Assembly: GCA_025127975.1 (NCBI GenBank)
Contig: JAHLYQ010000020.1
Coordinates: 1 to 32,700 of the forward strand
Direction of reading: 5' to 3'
From: Synechococcus sp. CS-1331
Lineage (GTDB): Bacteria > Cyanobacteriota > Cyanobacteriia > PCC-6307 > Cyanobiaceae
Length of the DNA: 32,700 nt
Position numbers and translations under genes: made by a program. Positions 26,668 through 32,700 of the stretch are shown here, in pieces. Under the pieces are notes generated by a model. It did no database searches and was not told the origin of the DNA. It was given only the letters and a program-made list of their open reading frames with translations. Each line of letters begins with the position of its first letter. Positions within the stretch are counted from its first letter, which is position 1.

Positions 26668-27090
26668 GTGGTGGACACTGCCCAGTTGCGTGCCCTGTTC
26701 AGCAAGCCCTACGGAGCACCCGGGCCGAGCGAGGCCCAGTGGCGGGAGCTCTACGCCGAGGATGTGCACTTCAGCGATCCCACCCAGGAGCGCGAGGGCA
26801 TCGCGGCCTACATCGCCGCCCAGGAGAGCCTGCTCAAGCGCTGCGACGACACCTATCTCACCCCCGGCGCCATCGCGATCGAAGGCAACAGCGCCTTCGT
26901 GGAGTGGGAGATGGGGCTGAAGATCAAGGGAATCGAGTTTGTGTATCCGGGCACCACCCGGCTGCTGTTCAACGACAAGGGCAGGATCTGCGACCACCGC
27001 GACTACTTCGATTTCGTCGGCCCCACCTTCGGGCCGGTACCGCTACTGGGTGGCTTCGTGCGCTGGCTCTACGGGCGCTTCGTGGGCTGA
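26668..27090 (+). CDS. NTF2-like (SnoaL-type) small protein
   Basis: The protein of 140 residues has the cone-like NTF2/SnoaL layout: an N-terminal helix, WRELYAEDVHFSDPT, EGIAAYIAAQESLL, then four beta strands (AIAIEGNSAFVEWEMGLKI, TTRLLFNDKGRICDHRDYFDF) and a basic C-terminal helix. Its DVHFSDP and HRDYFD motifs are typical of the limonene-epoxide-hydrolase-like or steroid-isomerase-like subfamily, but no catalytic role can be assigned. The start is a GTG at 26668, with a second GTG next to it. The next gene begins about 150 bases downstream on the same strand. Confidence 0.8.
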   Translation: MVDTAQLRALFSKPYGAPGPSEAQWRELYAEDVHFSDPTQEREGIAAYIAAQESLLKRCDDTYLTPGAIAIEGNSAFVEWEMGLKIKGIEFVYPGTTRLLFNDKGRICDHRDYFDFVGPTFGPVPLLGGFVRWLYGRFVG

Positions 27091-27243
27091 GGGAGCAGGC
27101 CGCTGCGATGCTCCGGGAGAGCTGGCGGATGGCTCCCAGCCCTGTTCGTTCCGCAAACAGGCCAGCTGGAGTGGGATGGCCGTGGAACTTTGGCAACGCA
27201 TCGTCGACCAGGAGCGGCTGGGAGCCCCTGGGGGCGCGGCAAC

Positions 27244-27921
27244 ATGGGTGCGAGCTTGCGGCCCCCCAAGCACCGTCTCCCATCGCTGGCCCTTGCGGGG
27301 TTCTGCCTGGCTTTGGCGGGCTGCGGCGGCAACCCCTCCCGGGAGGCCGCATCCGCTGTAACGGAACCGATCCGGATCGAGCTCGACCAGAAGGCGCCGT
27401 CGAGGAGTTATGGAATTCTTAGCCGGGGCAAGGAACGCAAGGTCTTCAAGGTGGGGTTCGGCCGCAACGGCATCACCTGTGCCGGCAGCCGCTTCGAGGA
27501 GGGCTACACGCCGCTGGGGCGCTTCCGGGTGAATGGGATCCTCAGCCACGATCGCTTCGAGATGGAGCCGTCGCTGGTCGCCCAATCGGGCAAGAGCGAA
27601 GCTGAGCTACGCCGGACCCTTTTCCGCAACATGAACGCCATCGACTTTGACGGAGATGGTGAAACTCGGGAATACGGCAGCGGCTACGTGAGCCTGACGC
27701 CGGTGGGCAGCGTCAAGTAGCCGTTCGCCTTCAACACTTACGAAGGCAAATTCCGCTGGTACAGCTTCGCCATCCACGGCAGCAACAACGACCAACGCAT
27801 CGGCCAAAAGGTGACCGGCGGCTGCGTGAATGTAGCCGAGCCCTCACTCCAGACCCTACTCTCGGCAGTGAAGCTGGGCGATGAGGTGGTGATCAGTGCC
27901 AACGGACCATGCACGCCGTGA
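27244..27921 (+). pseudogene. L,D-transpeptidase (YkuD) lipoprotein with in-frame TAG
   Basis: The ATG at 27244 begins a lipoprotein signal with lipobox LAGC. The start of a YkuD domain follows (RIELDQKAPSRSYGI, KVFKVGFGRNG, TPLGRFRV). At 27718-27720 a TAG stops the frame after GSVK. In the same frame it resumes PFAFNTYEGKFRWYSFAIHG and ends with the catalytic region (HGS, then TGGCVNV with the active-site Cys 16 residues after the His) and a TGA at 27919. So one stop separates the N-terminal part from the catalytic Cys; the truncated product cannot be active. The domain would cross-link or anchor peptidoglycan. A point mutation (for example CAG, AAG or GAG to TAG) or a sequencing error explains it. 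Other genes here use TAG as normal stop, so the code is not reassigned. Confidence 0.82.
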
Positions 27922-28043
27922 CAGCGGACGGGTGGATTATTTTGAAGCAAACTTCACTGCAAATATGAATGATCACGTGCTCGGGTGTGCAGCTGCGGCA
28001 TATCGATCTGCCGGGAAAATCCCCCAGCCGTTACTACTAAACC

Positions 28044-28232
28044 ATGACCCAGTACCGGATACGACGCGATGACGGCGTCAGCGATTCCATCACCAAGCGG
28101 CTATACGCCAGCTACAACGAGGCCCATCAAGAACTCGAGCGCTACTACGCCGATCTCTGCTGCTCGGACGATCGGGAATATTACCGAATCGAAGAGGACG
28201 CCAGCGCAAGGGGAACCCAACCGACTGACTGA
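28044..28232 (+). CDS. Small conserved acidic protein, picocyanobacterial type
   Basis: This 62-residue protein begins MTQYRIRRDDGVSDSI and contains YASYNEAHQELERYYADL followed by CCSDDREYYRI. I recognise the pattern from small uncharacterised proteins in Synechococcus-type genomes; no function is known. It is charged, has no signal peptide and carries a vicinal Cys pair that could be redox-active or bind metal (inference). The ATG at 28044 has no strong ribosome binding site. A 7-bp perfect hairpin about 20 bases after the stop may end its transcript. Confidence 0.7.
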   Translation: MTQYRIRRDDGVSDSITKRLYASYNEAHQELERYYADLCCSDDREYYRIEEDASARGTQPTD

Positions 28233-28253
28233 CTTGCATGCCCCCGGGCACAG

Positions 28254-28271
28254 GCCCATCTGCTGATGGGC
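28254..28271 (+). terminator. Hairpin GCCCATC-TGCT-GATGGGC
   Basis: GCCCATC (28254-28260) and GATGGGC (28265-28271) form a perfect 7-bp stem with a TGCT loop, 22 bases after the stop of the small acidic gene. No T-run follows, so this is a hairpin of possible but unproven terminator function. Confidence 0.4.
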
Positions 28272-28420
28272 TCAGCATGGATAACAAATGTTGGGAGCCC
28301 CAGATGCCGCTGGCGCTTCCCATGTCAGTTAACACAAGCTGTTCGTATTGAACATTTGCGCAGACTGTGGGGGTGCGATTTAGGAAGAACTCAAAGTGCC
28401 ACTTGGTTTTGTTGCTCTCC

Positions 28421-28951
28421 GTGGCCGAATCAAGCGCTCCCCCTGAACCAAACCAGCTCCTGGATCAAGACCCATCCCCCCTGGTCCGACCGGACGCCGT
28501 GCTGCGCTGGCTAAAGGAGGGCCACGAACGTTTTCTAGATGGCCACTCCATACATCCTCACACCACTAGAGAACGCATGCGGGCTGTGGTGGAAGGGCAG
28601 CATCCCCTAGCGGCAGTGCTCGGCTGCGCCGATTCGCGGGTGCCGGTGGAGCTGCTCTTTAACTCAGGTTTCGGCGACCTGTTTGTGGTGCGCAATGCCG
28701 GCACGATGAGTACCACTGCAGCGATCGCCTCCCTCGAATATGCGGTGGGCCATCTAGATGTATCGCTGGTTGTGGTGCTGGGGCATGAGGTGCACTCCAG
28801 CGTGCTGCTGACCGATCGGGTGCGCGCTGGTCATTTGGCGGTGGTAGCGGGCTATTACGACCTGCACAGTTCCGCGATCGACTGGATGGGACATGTGGAG
28901 CCGATTCGTTATCCCGGCCCCGCACAAGCGTGCATCTCCCGGCGGCGCTGA
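28421..28951 (+). pseudogene. Beta-carbonic anhydrase with apparent internal deletion
   Basis: The frame encodes the N-terminal part of a beta-carbonic anhydrase: WLKEGHERFLDGHSI, HPLAAVLGCADSRVPVE (zinc Cys and the Asp-Arg pair), FVVRNAGTM, SLEYAVGHLDVSLVVVLGHE. The normal continuation HxxCGAV, with the second zinc Cys, and about 80 further residues are missing. The frame goes directly (near 28785-28803) into VLLTDRVRAGHLAVVAGYYDL, the C-terminal strand and helix of the family. The reading frame is kept, so this looks like an in-frame deletion. The product should not bind zinc normally and is probably inactive. The start is uncertain: the frame is open from 28367, and GTG at 28421 is only a guess. 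Confidence 0.75.
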
Positions 28952-29069
28952 GCGTCCGCGCCTTCTCATCCAGCGCTTTGCTCTGTGGGAATGTGCTCGA
29001 TCAAAGCTCCTCGCGGGCCTTGGCTGATTAGACACGCCAGAGCCTATGCCGGACTTCTAGGCCTGTGAC

Positions 29070-29423
29070 TCACATCTCTGGGTCCAGCCCCAGATATAGG
29101 CAGAGGCCCCTGTTAATTGCCTCCAGTTCCGCTGCCGACACTTGGCCGTAACGCCGACGGATGCGCTGCTTGTCGATCGAGCGCACCTGGTCCACCAAAG
29201 CTGTAGATGGCTTAGTGAGCCCGCTGGCTCCTGGTGCGAGATCTGGGTAGAGGGCACCCTGGGCAGGAGTGCCCGTCACGGGAACCACCGCAATCAAGGG
29301 GAAGCGCTGATTGCTGTTCACAGCCTCATCGCTCACCACAACACAGGGCCTGGTGCCCTGCTGCTCATGACCCTGGGTGGGCTCAAGATCCACCAGCACC
29401 ACCGTGCCCCTAGCCAGGCTCAT
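29070..29423 (-). CDS. MazF/PemK-type mRNA endonuclease toxin
   Basis: The 117-residue protein has the PemK/MazF fold signature: RGTVVLVDLEPTQGHEQQGTRPCVVVSDEAVN read as RGTVVLVDLEPT, GTRPCVVVSD and a later FPLIAVVPVTGT. It ends with STALVDQVRSIDKQRI and the conserved C-terminal helix. MazF toxins cut single-stranded RNA at short sites; the site here is unknown. The ATG at 29423 overlaps the antitoxin stop by 4 bases; an upstream open extension is inside the antitoxin gene. Key basic and Thr residues appear intact, so the toxin is likely functional. Confidence 0.9.
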   Translation of the reverse strand: MSLARGTVVLVDLEPTQGHEQQGTRPCVVVSDEAVNSNQRFPLIAVVPVTGTPAQGALYPDLAPGASGLTKPSTALVDQVRSIDKQRIRRRYGQVSAAELEAINRGLCLYLGLDPEM

Positions 29424-29731
29424 GCGTCCGGCTCCTGCCAGCCCTGCTCCCCACTCCACTGCACCGGCACACCGGCACTGGGGTCGAGCAGGTTGAGATC
29501 ACCCGCCGGTAGCCCCTGGCTCCAGTCCTCCAGACCCAATTCAGCGGTGGTGAGGCTGTCGGGATGGGGCTCGTCCAGCGAGCGCAGCAACTCCTGCCGC
29601 TGCCTGCGCCTGAGCTCATGGCGCACAGCTTCTGCAATGAAGCGGCTTCTATTGCGCTCCACCCGATCAATCCCCGCCACCAGCTCCGCCGGCATGGTCA
29701 CCGTGACGCGCTCTGAGAGAGCTGGGGCCAT
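29420..29731 (-). CDS. Ribbon-helix-helix antitoxin of the MazF pair
   Basis: The 103-residue protein begins with a ribbon-helix-helix DNA-binding domain (RVTVTMPAELVAGIDRVERNRSRFIAEAVRHEL). Its start is ERVTVTMP, its turn is GIDRVERNRS, and its second helix is FIAEAVRHELRRR. The acidic C-terminal half (LTTAELGLEDWSQGL onward) is what normally wraps around the toxin. The gene precedes and overlaps the toxin gene by 4 bases, the normal order. It should repress its own operon through the palindrome just upstream. Confidence 0.87.
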   Translation of the reverse strand: MAPALSERVTVTMPAELVAGIDRVERNRSRFIAEAVRHELRRRQRQELLRSLDEPHPDSLTTAELGLEDWSQGLPAGDLNLLDPSAGVPVQWSGEQGWQEPDA

Positions 29732-30084
29732 AGGAGGGTATGAGTATTTATATGATCATACCTTGTCCTAAGGCATTCTGGCCTGCACCAGCGCCTGCGC
29801 CTGAGCCAGCACCTGCAGGCTGAAATCAATCAGATCCAAAACCTCACAGTTTTATCACGACGCGCACGACAGTTTGTGGGGCAGGCGTATGGATCTAATG
29901 CATACCCTTTCGGCCACTAGCGCCAATCCCCGAGGTACGAGTGTTGTAACTATGCAATATCTGCATAGTTCTGAATAGCCAAAACGTGCTGCTCTCTGAA
30001 TCCTGTTTAGAAAATGATGGCTGGCTTAACACCCTGTAATCAGCCTGCAATTTCGGTAGCAGGAGATAAACTGGGCTTGCCTCT
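29732..30084. other. Gene-poor stretch with inverted repeat and operator
   Basis: About 350 bases without a gene I can support. It holds the candidate operator above and a perfect 9-bp inverted repeat, AACTATGCA (29948-29956) and TGCATAGTT (29962-29970) with ATATC between. A short minus-strand tail reading DLIDFSLQVLAQAQALVQARMP with a stop at about 29770 may be the remnant of a lost gene. Confidence 0.5.
29737..29762 (-). promoter_or_regulatory. Candidate operator of the toxin-antitoxin operon
   Basis: A perfect inverted repeat GGTATGA (29737-29743) / TCATACC (29756-29762) with a 12-base AT-rich spacer lies 6 bases upstream of the antitoxin ATG. It is AT-rich compared with its surroundings, and the minus strand has a TATGAT -10-like hexamer inside it (29760-29755). 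This placement is what an RHH autorepressor would bind. Confidence 0.55.
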
Positions 30085-30273
30085 GTGGACATCCTTACTA
30101 AATCTGCTTTTGGTGCTGCTGCGGTGGCTTTGGAGGAGTGGCCGCTTGCCGCCGGCCAAGCAAAGGCGCTTGTGGTGAATGTGGGCGTCCATGGTTATGA
30201 ACTGACAATATTGACTGACTCGTACAATGATGATGATGAAAAAAATTCAGCTCTCTGGAAAACGGTAGATTGA
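30085..30273 (+). CDS. Hypothetical small ORF, low support
   Basis: A 62-codon frame from a GTG at 30085 reads MDILTKSAFGAAAVALEEWP and later GYELTILTDSYNDDDEKNS. AGGAGA lies about 20 bases upstream, too far to be a good ribosome binding site. I do not recognise the protein. It lies in a zone of degraded genes and may be a remnant rather than a real gene. Confidence 0.25.
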   Translation: MDILTKSAFGAAAVALEEWPLAAGQAKALVVNVGVHGYELTILTDSYNDDDEKNSALWKTVD

Positions 30274-30593
30274 TGACTTGGTGAGGAAATTAGTCATTGA
30301 CCTAGGGGAAAATGGTGCTTGACTCATTGCAATAATATCAACTCTAGGGGTGCTTTTATTAAATTTGAGTCCAATCTATTCTTTTTATGAAATGCGCTAT
30401 GGGGGGTACGATGATGTCTCTAGCAAAATCAGCTCGAGGTAGATTGATGTCCCATGGGTAGGTGTAACCTGCCGTAGTCCGGGGGTTCGAATCAAAAAAT
30501 ACCATCATCGGTGGGGCGTGCCTCCCTCGGGGAGAAAGAGGCAAGAGGTGGGGCAGTGTCTACACATACCCACCGGTTTGCAACGGATCTGCT
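30274..30593. other. Degraded AT-richer stretch with tRNA T-arm-like sequence
   Basis: No gene can be supported. At 30478-30493 the sequence TCCGGGGGTTCGAATC looks like the T-arm of a tRNA, but the 3' half of the stem is absent (followed by AAAAAATACC) and no cloverleaf can be built upstream. It could be the remnant of a tRNA-derived attachment site or chance. A minus-strand frame at 30359-30544 has no recognisable product. Confidence 0.4.
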
Positions 30594-31028
30594 GGGCTGA
30601 GGCGCCAGGGCCTCTGATGTGATCAGATTGGCCGCCTGCCTTGCCTACGAGAGCACCTGAGTGAGGTCCGCGGGCGCTGCCCTCAAGTGCTCGGCCCAGT
30701 GGGCGAGAGAGGCTGCGTGGGTCTGGAAATCGGAGCCGATCTGCAGGGGATATCACAGGATCACCGGGCCGCGCTAGGCAACCAGCTCCTCCCTGGCATA
30801 GGCCGCGCTGCCTATGGCACTACTTTGGTGGCAATACTGAGTTTACGAGCTGGCGTTGGAGTGGATCTGCTCGTGCGCCAGGGTGCTAGCGAACGCCTCA
30901 TGAATCGAGAGACCCTCAGGAGCAGTCATGGCGATGCGATCGGCGCCGGGGCAATTGCAGGCGATCGCCCCACCAAAGGCGGTGTGGACCGTCCGCTCCT
31001 AAAGGACGCCCTCGGCGTGATCTACCTA
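30594..31028 (-). pseudogene. Degraded ArdC-like antirestriction / zincin metallopeptidase
   Basis: One minus-strand frame, read through six stops (at 31028, 31001, 30845, 30776, 30755 and 30647), gives a continuous ArdC-like C-terminal half. It runs VHTAFGGAIACNC-PGADRIAM, then STLAHEQIHS with the zinc-binding HExxH (codons 30875-30861), then GSAAYAREELVA (Tyr codon at 30800), then the IGSDFQTHAASLAHWAEHL region, APADLTQVLS and ARQAANLI. In the family this matches the DRI.M, HExxH, YAxEELVAE and HAxYLxHW order. No frameshift was needed for the part described. ArdC proteins are carried by plasmids and mobile elements and protect incoming DNA. The gene is long dead here. The N-terminal half was not found. 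Confidence 0.75.
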
Positions 31029-31184
31029 GCGGCACGTGAGGGCGTTGGGCGGCACCGGGCCACAACCAGAGACGCCGGAGCGCACTTCCTTCGGTACTTT
31101 GGTGCCTGACCGTGCATGCTGGGGACCCTCGCCAGGGCCTGGCGAAACAATTCACCAACGCGCCTTCACAAAAGGGAACGCAGC

Positions 31185-31859
31185 ATGAAGCTTCACTACC
31201 ACCCCGCCTCGACGACCAGCCGAATTGTTGAATTATTTGTTCGGGACCAAGGCATTGACCTCGAATACCAGTTGGTCGACTTGTTTACAGGGGCGCATAA
31301 GCATCCCGACTTCGAGAAGTTGAATCCGAATCGATTGGTACCAGTCCTCGAGGACGGTGATTTTTTTCTCACCGAATCCTCGGCTATCGCAAAATATATT
31401 GCCGAGAAATGTGGATCCGCAGCCTATCCAACAGACCTGCAGGCGCGTGCGCAGGTCAACGAGATGATGGATTGGTTTAATGCCAATTTTTACAAGGACT
31501 TTGGCTATGGTTTTATCTATCCGCAGCTTTACCCCCATCACAAGCGTGCCAATGATGCGCAACAGGCTGGTGCTATTTCGTGGGGGAAGCAGAAAGCTCT
31601 GCATTGGTTGAAGATTCTTGACGAGCGCCTGATTGGTCCGCACAATAATTACCTGTGCGGCGACACCATTACGCTTGCGGATTATCAGGGCGCTGAAATT
31701 ATTTCACTTGGCGATCTCATTCGCTGCGAATACCCAGATTTCCCAAACGTCTCGCGCTGGATGAATACCATGCGTAGCCTGCCATCTTGGGGAACCGTCA
31801 ATGCAGCGGCCGAGGATTTTGCCTTGTCACTCAAAGAACAAACCTTCATCGCGATCTAA
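31185..31859 (+). CDS. Glutathione S-transferase
   Basis: The 224-residue protein has the GST layout. The N-terminal thioredoxin-like domain (MKLHYHPASTTSRIVELF, with Ser/Thr near the usual catalytic position; NPNRLVPVLEDGDFFLTESSAIAKYIAEK with the cis-Pro in VPVL and the glutathione-binding ES) is followed by a helical domain (ARAQVNEMMDWFNANF, LCGDTITLADYQGAEI, the N-capping motif of the GST core). It conjugates or reduces with glutathione in the cytosol. GGGA about 8 bases before the ATG at 31185 supports this start over the longer open frame. Codon use is visibly AT-richer than most genes in the window, suggesting acquisition. A weak hairpin follows the stop. Confidence 0.9.
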   Translation: MKLHYHPASTTSRIVELFVRDQGIDLEYQLVDLFTGAHKHPDFEKLNPNRLVPVLEDGDFFLTESSAIAKYIAEKCGSAAYPTDLQARAQVNEMMDWFNANFYKDFGYGFIYPQLYPHHKRANDAQQAGAISWGKQKALHWLKILDERLIGPHNNYLCGDTITLADYQGAEIISLGDLIRCEYPDFPNVSRWMNTMRSLPSWGTVNAAAEDFALSLKEQTFIAI

Positions 31860-31860
31860 G

Positions 31861-31879
31861 TCACCGTTTGAAATGGTGA
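31861..31879 (+). terminator. Weak hairpin after the GST gene
   Basis: TCACCG (31861-31866) pairs with TGGTGA (31874-31879), one G-U pair included, with a 7-base loop, directly after the GST stop codon. No T-run follows, so terminator function is tentative. Confidence 0.3.
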
Positions 31880-32002
31880 AACAGTTCACTCCATGGGCCA
31901 CTAGCATGAGAGGTAGCAACTGACCTACCATCCAGCGCGCGCCAAAGAGATTCTGGGCGTGGTGGGAATTTGATCTCTTCCTGAATTCATCAGTTACCCC
32001 CA

Positions 32003-32284
32003 ATGGCTGCTCCAACGGTTCCAGGCATTCATCCCAAGGTATTGATTGGCGCAGCGGCGATAGCTGCCGCCTTGCCGTTGCTTAATGCGCCCGCACAAGC
32101 AGGCAGCATCACCGCATCCTCGATCTGGGACAAAAACAACGCCATTGAAAGGGCCCAGGAGCAGATGCCCGCAGGTGCGGTCGTTACCGCTAAACGTTGT
32201 CAGGAAATAGACGTGAGAGGTTACACCCGCTATTCATGCACTCTCGAGTTCACCCAACCGACACCTGCTGCAACTGGAAATTAG
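32003..32284 (+). CDS. Small secreted protein of unknown function
   Basis: The 93-residue precursor has a signal peptide (VLIGAAAIAAALPLLNAPAQA, cut likely before GSITASS) and a mature part of about 60 residues. That part contains WDKNNAIERAQEQMPAGA, TAKRCQEIDV and YSCTLEF, so two Cys could form one disulphide. I recognise this as a type of small exported cyanobacterial protein without known function. The ATG at 32003 has no strong ribosome binding site. A short run of Thr/Pro/Ala ends the protein. Confidence 0.72.
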   Translation: MAAPTVPGIHPKVLIGAAAIAAALPLLNAPAQAGSITASSIWDKNNAIERAQEQMPAGAVVTAKRCQEIDVRGYTRYSCTLEFTQPTPAATGN

Positions 32285-32580
32285 TGATTGGCGTTGATCC
32301 AGTGGTCAGTAGCTGACGTATGGGTTGGCAGCAATAGGCACTATCCCAACCGCAAGTTTCTCCAATTCTACGGATTGGCAGCCCAATATGGTATAGCTGT
32401 GCCTCGCCTATCTGGCCGTGGTGGCCGAGCTGGGGGTGGGAAGCCAGGCTCCCTTGGTGGAGGTGCGTAGGGCGGTTTTGTCACTTGGCTAGCCATTTGG
32501 TTCCCCTTGGAACGGGAGAGCTACAGATAAGCATCCTGGCTGCACGCGTTGCCTCGCGAACTTTGTTACCCGTTTAATTG
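32285..32580. other. No gene recognised
   Basis: About 300 bases. A 60-codon plus-strand frame (32288-32470) has Gly/Arg-rich, low-complexity content and no recognisable motif, so I do not call it. No convincing promoter, RNA gene or hairpin was seen. Confidence 0.4.
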
Positions 32581-32700
32581 TCACCTTTGCCTTGGCTCCT
32601 CTTTCCTGTTGAGCTGGTTGTTTTCCTGCTCTTGGAATGCCTCCATCTGCATGCCCACCACCTGTTCGGCATTGGCAACACGCCAGTCCGTCATCCGTCG
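32581..32700 (-). CDS. Hypothetical ORF at window edge, possibly partial
   Basis: A minus-strand frame ends with TGA at 32583-32581 and is open to the window edge. It contains an ATG at 32694 giving MTDWRVANAEQVVGMQ and a Gln/Glu/Arg-rich tail. It may be the C-terminus of a gene starting beyond the window or a short chance frame. Not recognised. Confidence 0.25.
   Translation of the reverse strand, partial: RRMTDWRVANAEQVVGMQMEAFQEQENNQLNRKEEPRQR

Noticed and set aside
27718..27720. Recoding of TAG or TAA as sense codons
   Set aside because: Several intact genes in the window (for example purK and the 6299 permease) end in TAG, and many end in TAA, so both act as stops.
29895..30092. Minus-strand frame of 65 codons
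   Set aside because: It spans the perfect inverted repeat, has no ribosome binding site and no recognisable similarity.
30478..30493. Possible tRNA gene
   Set aside because: Only the T-loop resembles a tRNA; the acceptor, D and anticodon arms cannot be folded.
30687..31109. Plus-strand frame of 140 codons
   Set aside because: It is the shadow of the ArdC-like ruin on the other strand, which carries the real family motifs.

Overview
The window looks like a chromosomal segment of a GC-rich unicellular cyanobacterium, most likely a freshwater Synechococcus/Cyanobium-type organism. The reasons are a Psb32-like TPM protein, a pheophorbide-a-oxygenase-type Rieske protein, a Nif11-like small protein, a small acidic protein of picocyanobacterial type, and tightly packed genes with many 4-nt overlaps. 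No rRNA, intact tRNA, CRISPR array or recognisable insertion sequence was seen.

Layout. 0-5 kb: a partial hypothetical gene, a nitroreductase-family gene, purK, a sugar ABC permease, aroB and a Nif11-like gene. 4.9-8.9 kb (minus): one operon of an ABC-2 type exporter (ATPase plus two permeases) followed closely by a membrane-anchored Rieske oxygenase. 9-16 kb: mostly housekeeping genes: an atypical SDR, a MidA-like methyltransferase, Psb32, a secreted lambda-R-type (GH104) lytic enzyme, a MurG-like glycosyltransferase coupled to a metallophosphoesterase, and nadA. 15.6-21.5 kb (minus): a four-gene, 4-nt-overlapping glycan operon: long GH130, GT4 fused to a helical-barrel domain, Gfo/Idh/MocA oxidoreductase, short GH130. 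Its first gene carries an in-frame TAA. A CHASE-PAS-GGDEF diguanylate cyclase is divergent from it. 23.7-27.1 kb: a gamma-glutamylcyclotransferase-like protein, a CBS protein, PgsA, an SDR, a P-loop protein and an NTF2-like protein.

27.2-31.1 kb is an accessory zone with visible gene decay: an L,D-transpeptidase lipoprotein interrupted by an in-frame TAG, a beta-carbonic anhydrase with an apparent internal deletion removing a zinc ligand, an intact RHH/MazF-type toxin-antitoxin pair with a candidate operator, and a heavily degraded ArdC-like antirestriction metallopeptidase on the minus strand that is recognisable only by reading through several stops. A glutathione S-transferase with AT-richer codons, a small secreted protein and a low-support ORF close the window.

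The most interesting system is the GH130/GT4/oxidoreductase operon next to a c-di-GMP synthase. It looks like a pathway that builds and remodels a (probably mannose-containing) glycan or storage/compatible oligosaccharide, but the substrate cannot be read from sequence. The ABC exporter-Rieske operon is a second unusual pairing. All calls were made by eye from translations; no database search was run.
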